Positions 44,185-55,068 of a DNA stretch of 64,000 nt are shown in pieces. This DNA is from Lomentospora prolificans. Lineage: Eukaryota > Ascomycota > Sordariomycetes > Microascales > Microascaceae. Position 1 is the first letter of the stretch, and every line of letters begins with the position of its first letter. A model generated the notes under the pieces. It was given only the letters and a program-made list of their open reading frames with translations. It did no database searches and had not been told where the DNA came from. Where the stretch lies: NCBI GenBank assembly GCA_029532625.1, contig JARFXM010000011.1, positions 1,178,001 to 1,242,000 on the forward strand. Reading direction: 5' to 3'. The position numbers and the translations under genes were made by a program.

Positions 44185-46635
44185 GTTGTTTTTTAAGCGA
44201 GTCTAGATTTCTTTTGAAAAGATGAAGGAGTACTTCACTAGCGGATGTGAACCTGGGTTCGTCGAGGATCCTAACTCTCTTGACTTTGGGGGGACAGGAC
44301 TATGATGGCGGGGTTCAGAACTGGGCGAACATTACGTAGTTCACCTTTTTAGTAAGCAGTTGCGTGCGGAGTGGGTGGTCGATAAGATGGCATGTGACAA
44401 CAGGCAGCCACAGTCACACAATTGCGATGACCCTTATCTAATCCGTCCATAGGCCTTGGAAGAAGCGTTCATATCCACTGCCATATCGAGCCACAGACCT
44501 TCTTCCCGTCATAGTGTACAAGGTCTAAGGTATGACATGTTTGATGCGCTTTACAAAAAATATGTTGTGGCCTTCATAAGAGCCTGTGCCATGGATATGC
44601 CGAGGCGATGGTAGAGGACTAACCGGCCTCGAACCGCGCTTTCCGTTGACCAGAGCCGTCGACGATCATTCATGTTCCGCCGACATCTTGGATAATTCAC
44701 GGTAAACCATTATTACTTGTTCTTGGCCTTATTTTTGCCACTTTCCTTATGCCGAGACCTAGCCGTTGGTTCAAAGAATTTGCAACGTCATTGGGGATGG
44801 CCCAATATAATGCTAGCTCACCATCTCAAGCCATCACAAATGTACGATACGGCTATAGTTCTGGTTGGAAAGTAAAAACTCTTGCTACAAGCCGTACAGC
44901 CCTGCCATAGTCTTCCAACGCACGGGATCACAAAACCGACTGTGCTTAGGGCGAAGCGGCCCTGGATCTCCGAGTGTAAGAAGACATGACTGTCGTGTTG
45001 ATGCACCCCAGGAGCACCTACCCTCTAGCGTATGAAGTTAATAGAGCGATATCTCATGGTTATTTCGGCCGCGTCTGACTAACGAAGTGTCATAATGCCG
45101 AAACTCCACGGATGGGCCGGCTGTTTTGTGACGACGCGATATTCAAGCTGATGGATGCTAACTAATGCTAAGAGCAAAGGCGTATATTGGAGCCTCAAAA
45201 ATGTACTAGTTGACTGTTGTCTCGGTACTGTCTTGGATACATTGACTCAACTCTTGTGTTGGTAGAGAGCCAAGAACAAGGCCTCCTGCTCTCGACTAAG
45301 CGAGACCCCGATTTTAGCTTTCCTAATGCCAATTTAGGCTGGTGCTCACAACGGGGAGATGTGTTTAGGCCATGCAATACCGTGAGACTGGAATCGCAGC
45401 CGATTTAGACTGCCAAGGGCTATGGCAATCGAAGCGCTGCTGCACCAGATTCTTTGATGGCTCCGCCTCTCTGGAGCCAAGGCCTCGCTTCAGCATACTA
45501 TATCATGTTCTCTAAATGGCACAGTTTGGGGAACTACTTTGTATTTAGTAAAATATGTACATCGTACTTCGTAGACGAGTCAAATCTAGCCCGCTAGCTT
45601 GGGGTGCTGAGTAATAGCTGGACGAGGCCGCCTTCAGTCTGGCAATTTGGTGCTGCCCTCCACCTAGGATTGCATGGCGGTCCGGATGCAACAGCCATCC
45701 GTAGGTATCTGTACCGTGTATACGATGGGGAGTGGCCGAAAGGACCGCGGTTTCGGACAATATTGGCATTGGTGGATGAAGCGCAAACTTGAAGACGGTG
45801 GGTAAGTCACGCCCCTGGAATTGAGTAAACGAGAGATGTCAATTACAGATTGGCTTGGTATTAACACTGTGATGGCATTAATTGTTCCGCTATATTGAAG
45901 ACAAAGCCCTTCAGGCTAATCGGATGCCGGATGGGATATTGATTGCTCCACTAAGCCATATTTCTTTGGGAGGAGACGAACAAAGTGCCCAAAAGAGAAA
46001 ATCCGGGGAAAGGCCCATGGGGACTGGATTCGTCCCGTTTCAGCAAATCACGCCCAACATGCAGGAGGCTGGGAAAGCCAGTTGGTAGTAGTAACTTAAG
46101 AGTAAATCGAAGAATGCAGCGTGGGCAGAGCTGGGCAGTGGTAATTGATCATCTGGGGGCTTTACGACTTGAACGAACACACCGACATACGACCATCGTT
46201 TGCTATTAAGCTGGCATCATGATGCTTAATATTAGTTGAGCCAATTATTCAGCAATTTCTTCTCCTTGTATGGATGTGCTCTTCTTGCTGGCGGGCAGGT
46301 CATACATCCTGAGCCAAAGGGGAGGGGGGCGGCGAGGCAGAAAAAATGGGTTTCAGGGTTGCGCCTCGCTTCTGAGGGTGTCTCGTGTTCCAAGAATTCC
46401 ATAGTGTAACAATGAGATACTCTCATCACTAGCTAGAGAGGACATAAGAATAGCAGCTGTTAGCAAATTCCTAGTAGTCACTCGACATTATTGCACTCGT
46501 TATGGGGGATCCCTCATCTCTCCTAGCCACATCCTCCAGTTGGATCAGGATGGTTGCGATCCAGTGACTGGTCCTGCTGGGGAAGGTGAGTGGATGCCAT
46601 GGTGCTAATTATATCCACTGTCGCTATGATTGAAC

Positions 46636-46663
46636 CCTTTCTTTTCTTTTCTTTTCTTTTTTT
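46636..46663. repeat. (CTTTT)n microsatellite
   Basis: Four CTTTT units followed by a T run, about 1.1 kb upstream of hacA. Confidence 0.85.
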
Positions 46664-47577
46664 ACCTTTCTGGAGGGCTGAGTAGGGAGTGTATATACTG
46701 GGCTGTGTCTGTGTCTTACTCCTGGGCTGAGGCTGTGTCTCACTCATGCTCTGGCGCATGCAGTCATCATAAACAATTGGTCTAACCTGATTGACCTTTG
46801 ACCTTTGAGGCCTGATTGGAAAGGTAGAATGACGCCTCCTAGATGCATCATCTTGTTGCAAATTGGTCCACAATAATACCTCAAGCCTATTATTCCGCAA
46901 ATGCTGTATCAATATTACTTAGTCCCCAAACTTGACTGACCCAAGGAGATTGTGCAGGAAGGCGAGAGAAATCCGCCCCACTTGTTCCAGGGGCTTCCAT
47001 TTCAGATGGAGAGATGGAGGTGGTGACTGGCCCCATCTACGTACTCCTGGAGAGAGTTTAGGGGTAAATGGTGTTGTTTGATTGTGCCACCAATCAGATA
47101 TCGCTCTGTTCCATGCTGCATCTGTCCTCTCATATTACATACACCCTGCCCGCCAAGTCCGGGCCTCTCTCCCGTATTAGATCGTTCCCTTTGCAGGCCA
47201 AATGGCCCACAAGACAGGGGTGTGAATGCATCTTGGGCCCCCTGAGTTATATGTACGATGTACTTCAACGCCGAACCCCCCAAACCGAGACGAAGTCTCA
47301 TATTTGAGCATATATTATCGCCTTAGGCACTAACCTTAGGAATGGAAAGCAAACGTGTCCTCAAGATAAAAGCACCTGCCAGCCCCTTTACACTTAGCTA
47401 CCAGAAGTCATTCAGCATCCTTTCTTCTACCCACACAGAAGTCAACACCTGGCCTCTTCACACCCATCACATTGAACAGCATCATCCTCATCACACCTGC
47501 TGACTCATAGCTACAACGTTTCCTGTGGCTTAATTCCTGTCCTTTCTGTAAACGAAAACGGCAGCCTGTCCACCATC

Positions 47578-47592
47578 ATGAATCTGCCATAA
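47578..47592 (+). promoter_or_regulatory. short upstream ORF in the hacA leader
   Basis: ATG AAT CTG CCA TAA encodes a four-residue peptide about 185 bases before the hacA start, with no other ATG that I see between them. Aspergillus hacA is known to have an upstream ORF and to use a shortened leader under ER stress. Whether this ATG lies in the transcript is inference. Confidence 0.45.
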
Positions 47593-47777
47593 ACAACCCT
47601 AGATCTCGGCCCTGCACATCTTGAGTTTCGATATCACGATATCCTAGCTACGACAAACGATTGACTGTTCCCTCCCGCCATCTCTACTTGTCCATCAGCA
47701 AGAAGGCAGTCAACACGTCGCATAACTACTCAATTCATCATACTTGAACAACTCGTTGAGTAGCAAGTTTGTCCAGA

Positions 47778-49478
47778 ATGGCCACCTGGGAAGAACAAAC
47801 TTCGCCGCTGGTAAAATTCGAGGCGTCACCGACTGAATCTTTTTTATCGACTCCTGGGGATATATATCCGCCCTTGTTCACGGCGTCGAGTACTTCGGCG
47901 TCGAATACCATGAACCCCATGGAAATCATGACGCCCCCGCCTTTCACTGAGGCGAGAGGACAACCAGCGGCCTTGTCTAGCATTGTGACAAGTCCTGATC
48001 CCGCGGCAATTTCACCAGATGTGGCGGATACGGCGTCGGCCCCTATGACTGCGCCTTCGCCATCTTCTACAGAGAGGAAGCCTGCGAAGAAGCGCAAATC
48101 GTGGGGCCAAGTGCTCCCTGAACCAAAGACGAATTTGCCCCCCAGGTATGTCTGGAACCTGATAGCACATGATGGGAGTATAATTAAACGAATTAGCTCG
48201 TACTGACGGATGTGATTTAGAAAACGGGCCAAGACGGAAGATGAGAAGGAGCAGCGCCGCGTAGAGAGGGTACTACGAAACAGAAGAGCGGCACAGTCAT
48301 CACGCGAACGCAAGCGACAAGAAGTGGAAGCTTTGGAACAGCGAAATAAAGAACTTGAGGCTCGCGTTTTAAGCATCGAGAAGACAAATCTTCTCTTGCT
48401 CGAAGAACTAAATAAGTACCGCCGCACCGCTGGTGTCGTAACTAGATCTTCGTCTCCCCTCGACGCCCTTCCATCTAACCCCGTCACTCTCACGTCGGAG
48501 CTGTTCCGCTCGCAGGATGGACATAAGTCACTGATCGACCAGCTTATGTTCACCGAGCCATCTCACAGCACCGTGAATCCGTCCTCGCTTTCTCCCGAAG
48601 CGACCCCACACAATGGTGAACAGAACCAAGTTGAATCCGAGCAAGTGCACGCCGAGCCTGCCGCCAACGAGTCTGCGTCCCCGTCCTCAACGCACAAGCC
48701 AACCACCGAATTGACACAACGTCCTGCAGCGATGTTGTGCGACCTGCAGTGTCAACAGTCGGTGGATCTACCTCGGTCGTGGACGGCGTCGCAGATCTCA
48801 GCAGCACAGCTTCAGGCGCACCTTCTCATCTTATCGGCGCTTGTTTCAACCTGCCAGCGCCCGTTGACACAGATAGCTATGTCCTTGAAAGCGGGCTTCT
48901 CTCTTCCCCCAACTCCGTCGATTTTGAAAACGATTATATGGTTAGTGACGCGTCCGCGCTCTTCCCGACGGACCCGTTCGACCTGTCCCAGTTCCTCCAC
49001 GAGGACGGCAACGGAGCCGCCCAAGACGCAACGGTTGCAAGCGGGCAACACGTCGCAGCGGAAGCTGAACTCGGTCTTCACTTTTCCGACTTTGAGAATC
49101 ACTTCTCTTCAGAAAATATTAACCTGCAGCCCCATTCTGGCGCGTCCACTACAGGATGCGACGATGGAGGCATTGCGGTTGGTGCCTGAGAGTTGCGATG
49201 ATCGAGTCGGCGACTCGTTGACCTCGAATTCGGTAACGCGCGACGGAAATACCGCACAACCCGAGTGGCTTGAAGGCTTTCAGCTGCCGTCTCGAGAGGC
49301 TCTCCTGACTCTACTGTGGGCACTGAGGGTCGAGGCGCGCAAATCAAATGTCGACGCCGGCATTTGCAATGCATCAAACATCATTGTGTATAGAAACAAA
49401 TTCGACAGGCTGAGTCGGAAAAGACAGTTAGAGAAGAACCTCTGCATGTTGGGCGAGAAGCGACAGCGCTTGGGCTAA
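47778..49478 (+). CDS. hacA: HacA/Hac1 bZIP regulator of the unfolded protein response
   Basis: The start is ATG 47778 (MATWEEQTSPLVKFE). A normal intron (48146-48220) joins LPPR to KRAKTEDEKEQRR. The bZIP follows: basic region RRVERVLRNRRAAQSSRERK, then a leucine zipper (EQRNKELEARVLSIEKTNLL). At 48727-48746 lies the 20-base Ire1 intron. Unspliced, the frame runs to TAA at 49476-49478 (541 residues). After removal of 20 bases it switches and ends at TGA 49187-49189 (438 residues), with the acidic activation tail (FPTDPFDLSQFLHEDG) and terminus CDDGGIAVGA of active HacA. HacA activates ER chaperone and secretion genes after Ire1 cleaves its mRNA in the cytoplasm. All key features are intact. 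Confidence 0.95.
48727..48746 (+). promoter_or_regulatory. 20-base unconventional Ire1-dependent intron of hacA
   Basis: Both borders carry CCTGCAG, so excision of 48727-48746 or 48730-48749 gives the same mRNA. Each border folds into a stem with a seven-base loop: ACAACGTC / GATGTTGT around CTGCAGC, and GAC / GTC around CTGCAGT. These match the CNG|CNGN Ire1 loop consensus known from HAC1 and XBP1. Removal shifts the frame and exchanges the C-terminal tail. It has no GT..AG ends and is not a spliceosomal intron. Confidence 0.93.
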
Positions 49479-49856
49479 CACGAAGCACGTAGTTCATTCC
49501 TTCATTGTATTCATTTTCTTGGGCCGTTGTTTGGAAGGATCCATTTTAGTCATCAGTGTTATTGGAGCATTGAATCTCGGCGTCGAAGGTATCACGGGAG
49601 ACATGTTGAGATAAACCTCTTCAGTTGTTGTTTCAGAAATCAGACTCTACGACCGTTAGGTCGCATACAAATCAATATTAACGAATTTTATGAGCACTAG
49701 TGTGGAATGCCCGTCCCTAACGTGATTTGGTAAAAGTATATACCGTACTCGCCATCGACTTTCTGTCGATGGAGCTCATAAATCGTAAACCAGAAAGTCG
49801 ATGGAGCTCATAAATCGTAAACACTGGTAACTATTGGCATTGCGGGTCCAGCCAGC
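49479..49856. other. convergent 3' region of hacA and CSM3
   Basis: It contains the two 3' untranslated ends and the 32-base direct repeat at 49765-49823. No gene. Confidence 0.6.
49765..49823. repeat. 32-base tandem duplication
   Basis: A 26-base segment beginning GTCGATGGAGCTCATAAATC occurs at 49765 and again at 49797, exactly 32 bases later. Just left, CCATCGAC (49752-49759) is the inverse of GTCGATGG, so the first copy also forms a hairpin with loop TTTCT. The duplication looks recent because the copies are identical over 26 bases. Confidence 0.85.
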
Positions 49857-50789
49857 CTACCATAGCCCACCCATCTCTGCCATGGCCGCCTCGTCATCTG
49901 CAAACCTCTCGTCCTCCTGATCAACCTTCAGCTGTAAATGATCTTGGTCCATGGCACTATCTAGTGTTTCTCGCATTAGCGACTCTAGAACAACATCCTC
50001 TTCGGGAAGAGTCTGATTAGAATCACTGGCTACTCGGTTTTCCTTGTGGCGTATCCCAGTATGAACATCGTCACCGACCCCGACAGCTGTCCCCTCTACC
50101 ACACTATGGGCCGCCCGGTTCGGCAATGCCCTCCCCGAATTATCGGAGGCACGCATCGTTGGGTCTTCGATTTTAGCTTCGGCATCTGTCGGTTGGGTCC
50201 GCATCTCCCTTGCGATCCACTCTCTTCGGGTTTTTAGTAGAATTGTTTTATGCCCGGCCTTCTCGACCATAGATAGGGCATCCGAGAACTTTGCTTTGGG
50301 GAAGAGGTCATCAAGCCATAGCTGATAAAGGGAGAGTATGCGGGCCGCGTCAGCAAACTAAAAGACCATATGCTGTCAGTGAAATGAGGTTTACACCTGG
50401 AAAGCTTGCGGCTGGACAGCGACGAACCTCATGTCCTTTCCCTTTCAAGCGCAGTTTTCTCGCTCGCTTTCGAAGTCTGGGAATACCGTCTTCGGATAAT
50501 AGTCTAGAGAGCTAGTAAGCACCCTGTAAGCGCACTCGAAAGTTAGGGAAATATTCCGGTTTGTACGTAGAGCACACCTTTGCTCATCAAGTTTCACGCG
50601 TGGGATACGGGCACGTTTCACCACGGACACGGCATCCTCAAGGCCAAGGCCTTCTCGTTCTTCTTGAAGGCCCTTACCATGCGGTAACGGTGCGGATTGG
50701 TCATCTTCAAAAAAATCCTCGAGCTCGATATCGTAGTCGTCCAAGTCGTCAGAGACCCTTGGGGGATCTGAAATTACTTCAGATGCCAT
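49857..50789 (-). CDS. CSM3: replication fork protection complex subunit Csm3/Swi3
   Basis: Three exons on minus (50789-50578, 50503-50428, 50357-49857) encode 262 residues. The start is MASEVISDPPRVSDDLDDYD at 50789; the frame is open further upstream but not conserved. The Swi3/Tipin domain (VVKRARIPRVKLDEQRLLSE, IPRLRKRARKLRLKGKGHE, FADAARILSLYQLWLDDLFP, MVEKAGHKTILLKTRREWI) is spread over all exons. An acidic N-terminus and a long variable acidic tail flank it. With Tof1/Swi1 it stabilises stalled forks and supports checkpoint signalling and sister-chromatid cohesion. Confidence 0.92.
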
Positions 50790-51143
50790 CCTATTCCCGA
50801 AGAGTTGATCTAAGTAATCTACCGCGCGATGCAAGACATAGGCTTTTAAGGGTGAAGGAAATCCAAGCAAAGTCGCGTCTCTCCAGTACGCGTGTTGTGT
50901 TAATGGGAATGGGTGTTGTATCGGGGGTTTTTGCCAATTGAAGTTCTGCCTAAGATACCAGGTTTTAATTGTTGGAGCTTTCACATCGGCAAAATCCCTT
51001 GCTCGATTGGACTGATACCTGACCCCATCATCTTCCAGTTGAATTTCCAGCAAGCAAGCAAGCAAAATCCATTGCCATTTTCAGGCTGGTGTTTAGCTCA
51101 ACTAATCTGGTCACGAAGAAGTTCCTACCATCAGCTTGTCATA
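50790..51143. promoter_or_regulatory. shared promoter of CSM3 and the complex I subunit gene
   Basis: The 354 bases separate divergent start codons. Part of it is open on the minus strand but shows no conserved sequence. No clear TATA box is seen. Confidence 0.5.
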
Positions 51144-51899
51144 ATGGCAGCTCCTCAGCGAGAGACCTTTGTCCCAAGCAAGGTCATCCAAACACAGTAT
51201 CCGGTAAGTTGGAGATCCATTCAATCGCATCAGCGCTCCGGCTACCTTGACACATAGACTAATTTTGAAATATAGCTGATAGATAATGACCCGTACGCAA
51301 ATTTGGCTCTCCAAACTTCGACTCGTCCCATTCCTACTAACACTAGAGCTATCGAAGACATTTCTCTCGAGTACTTGGTTACGCACGCCCTTCCGATTAC
51401 GCACATGGTTTAGCCGCGGCTGCCTTCGGGCCTGGTGCGCTTCTTTTCATGGAAAAGTTCTCCCCTTCTAGAGTCGGCAAGGGCGGCTTCGCTCCCGCTC
51501 TGAGATTGGCGGGAGCGGTAGGTGTGGTAGGGGGCTTTCTCTACTTTTACCAGCGATCGGCACGTATGTATCCTGGCGGCTTTCCTCGGAGGTCCCTTAA
51601 CTTGACTGACAAGCTCTGTAGTCCGCTTCTACGGGGCGACAGAAAACGCGAGGGAGGTCGAGATGGATATGAAAGAAATGGTCGCAAAGGTCAAGGCAGG
51701 AGAACCATTGTATGGTGAAAGCCAGCTAACCCCACATATGCAAGGAGTTGCGGCTAGGCAATCTCGGTACTCGTCCTTGTTCATGAGCATCATGCCCTGG
51801 TTCAACTTTGTGAACCACAATCAGCACGGTGTAGACACGGCGAAGTACTATCAACAAGCTGAGAGGGAATTAGAAGCGGAGAGGTTAGCAAAGGTATAA
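51144..51899 (+). CDS. NADH:ubiquinone oxidoreductase 20.9 kDa subunit (complex I)
   Basis: Four exons (51144-51203, 51276-51292, 51358-51563, 51622-51899) give 186 residues, close to the Neurospora 20.9 kDa subunit. Exon 2 is a 17-base micro-exon. The splice-corrected protein reads LIDNDPHFSRVLGYARPSDY, VGKGGFAPALRLAGAVGVVG with a membrane helix (GFLYFYQRSALRFYG), KAGEPLYGESQLTPHMQGVA and FNFVNHNQHGVDTAKYYQQA, all typical of this fungal accessory subunit of the inner-membrane complex I arm. It is the last gene before the A+T-rich block, which begins within about 30 bases of its stop. Confidence 0.92.
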
Positions 51900-52382
51900 T
51901 GTACAACAAGAAGCATGAGGAGTAAAGTATTATTAGTTAATATCATATATAAACTAATAATATATTATACAAAGTATATATTTTAACAAAGTATAGTATA
52001 GTTCATTTTTAAAAGTAAAATTATTATTCTTCCTCTTCTTCTTCTTCTCATTATTATTATTCCTAATTATTCTTATTATTAATACTTTACTTTTGTATTT
52101 TTATATATAAGACTTAGTCCTTTTATTATATTATCTCTATAGTAGGTTAGACCTTAAAGGATAAGTATTAGTAATACTAATACCTAGTAAACTCTTAATA
52201 AAATAGCTATAACTATATAATAGTATACTATATACTGATTAAATATAGTAGCTACTATCACTATACCTACTATAGTAAGTCTATAGTAAAAGGGGAGTTG
52301 CTAACTAGGAAGGTAGTAGCTATATTCTATAGTAGTTATTACTACTGTATCTACTATAATATACCTATATTTAAAGGGTATT

Positions 52383-52590
52383 ATATAAAGGGATTCTTTT
52401 ACTAAAGGTCTAGCTAGGCTAGGACTATGAACTAACCCCTTTATTCCCTAAATATACTCTAAAATAAGAATAATAGATTAGTAAACTCTAAGATCATATC
52501 TTTTAAACTACTACTAAGATCTTATACCTTAGACTTTAGAAGCTAGAGAATTCTAAGATAGTTTAGAGATAATCTAGAGGTAATTTAGAG
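52383..52590 (-). repeat. inverted partner of the segment at 57230-57475 (LTR-like)
   Basis: ATATAAAGGGATTCTTT at 52383-52399 is the exact reverse complement of 57459-57475. Similarity continues imperfectly: CTAAAATAAGAATAATAGAT here against CTAAGATAAGAATAGTAGAT in the reverse complement of the other, and TTCTAAGATAGT in both. The orientation fits a 3' LTR of the minus-strand element and a 5' LTR of a plus-strand one. Confidence 0.5.
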
Positions 52591-53090
52591 TTAACTTACA
52601 TCCTATTTAAATAAAAACTAGGATAAAAATATAAAAAGAAGTTAGTTAAAAAGCCTTATAAGAAAAGAAAGCTCTTTAAATTAAAGTCTGTATATTATAA
52701 TTCTACTATTATAGGGTTACTAGAGATAGCTTAAGGAGTAGTCTATAGTATATTAACCTTGAATAATGAAAGAGGAAGATCTAAGTAGAGAGGCTATATA
52801 GGTATTATAGGGTTTTTATAGGGCTATACTATAAGGGTTAGTCGTCAATATTAGAGTGAAGAGGCATAATATACTAGTAAACTAGGTATAAGGTAGGTAT
52901 AAAGTATTATAAGTTACTAATTACTATCCTTCTTCCTCTCTTTCCTTTATATCCCTAGATATTCTCCTTCTTTTATATTACCTATAGTTACTAACTATAG
53001 TATAATATTCCTTTAATCTAGTATCTAACTCTATATAGTTAGATACTCTAACTACCCTTCCTTTCTTATTACTAGGTAACTATAGTATTA

Positions 53091-53290
53091 TTACTAGCTA
53101 GGCTACCTATTTACTTTAGCTACTAAGTTATTATATTATTATTACTAGTTAGGTTACTTATTTACTCTAGCTATTAGGTTATTATATCATTATTACTAGC
53201 TAGATTACCTATTTACTCTAACTACTGGGTTACTATATTATAATTACTAGCTAGGTTACTTATTTACTCTAATTACTAGGTTATTATAAT
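53091..53290. repeat. 51-base tandem repeat, about four copies
   Basis: Units begin TTACTAGCTAGG (with variants) at 53091, 53142, 53193 and 53244, exactly 51 bases apart, each followed by TTACTTATTTACTCTA-like sequence. Copies differ by scattered substitutions, mostly C/T and G/A. Confidence 0.85.
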
Positions 53291-54779
53291 ATTAGTCTTT
53301 TTTATACCTTAATTCTACTAAAGATATTATAAAAGTATTTATAATAATTATAACTTTACTAGTTCTTCTTTTCTTTTTATATGATCCCCCCTTTTCTTTA
53401 GCTTTATCCTTAAAGTTTTTATAATAAGTATATAATAGTAATCTTACTATTATTTTACTATATATTCTTATATAACCTACTTACTTATTTTATACTAATA
53501 GCAATTTATATTACAAAATAGTAGTAGAAGAGAAGGATTTATATAAAAGTTTTATATATAGTTCACTTAATTTTACTTAAAAGGTTATATTACTATTTTT
53601 ATAGTTATTATTTTAAAAAATTCTAAGTATAGGAGTTATAAGAGAGACATTCTTAATTATATATAATTACTAAATTATACTAGATAAATAAAAAAAAAGT
53701 TTTAAATACTATTACTCTTTCTCTTTTTAATTAATAAGTAATTATTACTTAGATTTTACTCTTATACTCTAACTTTATTTTTTTATATCTAAAATACTTT
53801 TTTAATTTTTAAGAATTCTTTTTTCTAGAATTTATAATTTCTCTTTTTTACTTTTAAATAAAGAATTGAATCTAAATAAAGAATAAACTTTTAAATTAAT
53901 AGAATTTATAACTTTATAGTTAACTCTTTAATATATAATATCTTAGTAATTAAGATTCTCTCTTATATAATTTAAATATTTAAATAAAAAGTTTATAAAG
54001 TTTATTTTCCCTAGTTAATAATTAATATAAAAATTAAATACTAATAGATTAGAAACTTATCTTATAATCCTTTCTTTTAAATCCTTAGTAAAAGTATTTA
54101 CTATTTTTTTTAAAATCTAATAATTAGTAAAAACTTAGAAAAGATTTCTTTTACTAAAATAATAATATTAATATTTTAAGTTTTTTATAATAATAAAAAG
54201 CTTTTACTAATTTATAATCTATCTCTTTTCTACTTTTATAAATTTCTTAAATTAAAAAATTATAAAATACTATTATCCCTCTACTTTTTAAGATAAGATA
54301 TTAGAGATTATATAAATTAAAATATTTATTTTAACTTTAGTTTTTTTTTAATTATCTTAATAAGTTAAAATAAAAAACTTTTATAAATACTTTTTTAAAT
54401 TTTATAAAAATATTTATAACTTTTACTAGTTAAAGAAATTCTCCTTTTTTAACTCTATTCTTACTACCTTTTAATAAGAAAGTAATAAAATATATAAATA
54501 TTAAATAATAAAAGATAAATTTCTAATAAAAATTAGTAAATCCTAAGAATATTTAGATATCTTAATATAAATATAATTTAAACTATTCTTATATTATTTA
54601 TATTTACTTAAAGTTTATTTAGATTTTATACTTTCTAATAATATAATTAAAAAAAACTAATTTTAGATTAAAAGAAATTATATTTTATCTAGTTAGTATA
54701 TAATTCTATAATTTATAATTATTCTAAGACTAATTTAAGATATTTTTTATATTCTTTAATAGTATTAGAGAAAATAAAG

Positions 54780-55068
54780 ATATTATTTAAGAAGACTAGA
54801 TAATAATAATTAAATAATCTAGTAAAAACTTAGTAAATATATATTTAAAAAGTAGTAAAAATATTAGTTAATCTAAATAGATAGTTATATATTTAAAATA
54901 TTTATATTTTATTTAAAAAATAGTTTTTTATTAGTTTTTTAATTAAATATAAATTTAATAATAAATATTTTTAAAATCTAATTTAGAAAATTATTTTATT
55001 TATAAAGATTTTATAAAGAGTTTAAAGATAAGTAAAAGAAAGTATTAATTTTTAATAATAATTCTATT
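54780..55068 (-). mobile_element. Ty3/gypsy reverse transcriptase relic, minus strand
   Basis: Read leftward from 55068, the conceptual sequence follows the gypsy RT core step by step: NRIIIKN then the degenerate RYPLPLI box, FSKLDFKNIYY (family FTKLDLRNAYH), KTIF then IKYKYFKY (family KTAFRTRYGHFEY), and LLDYLIIII (family region up to YLDDI). Many positions are stops. The direction implies that the rest of this element's pol lies to the left and its gag to the right. It cannot encode protein. Confidence 0.75.

Larger units (their letters stand above)
44185..47777. other. 3.6-kb region without recognisable gene, including hacA upstream DNA
   Basis: It starts with the DID2 promoter and ends with the hacA promoter and long leader (about 47350-47777, pyrimidine-rich and C-rich). 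Open frames between 44800 and 47300 are all below 130 codons and match no family I know. A (CTTTT)n tract lies at 46636-46663. Confidence 0.5.

Noticed and set aside
47738..48553. 271-codon open frame antisense to hacA
   Set aside because: It mirrors the hacA coding frame and crosses its intron; no known family and no independent promoter evidence.
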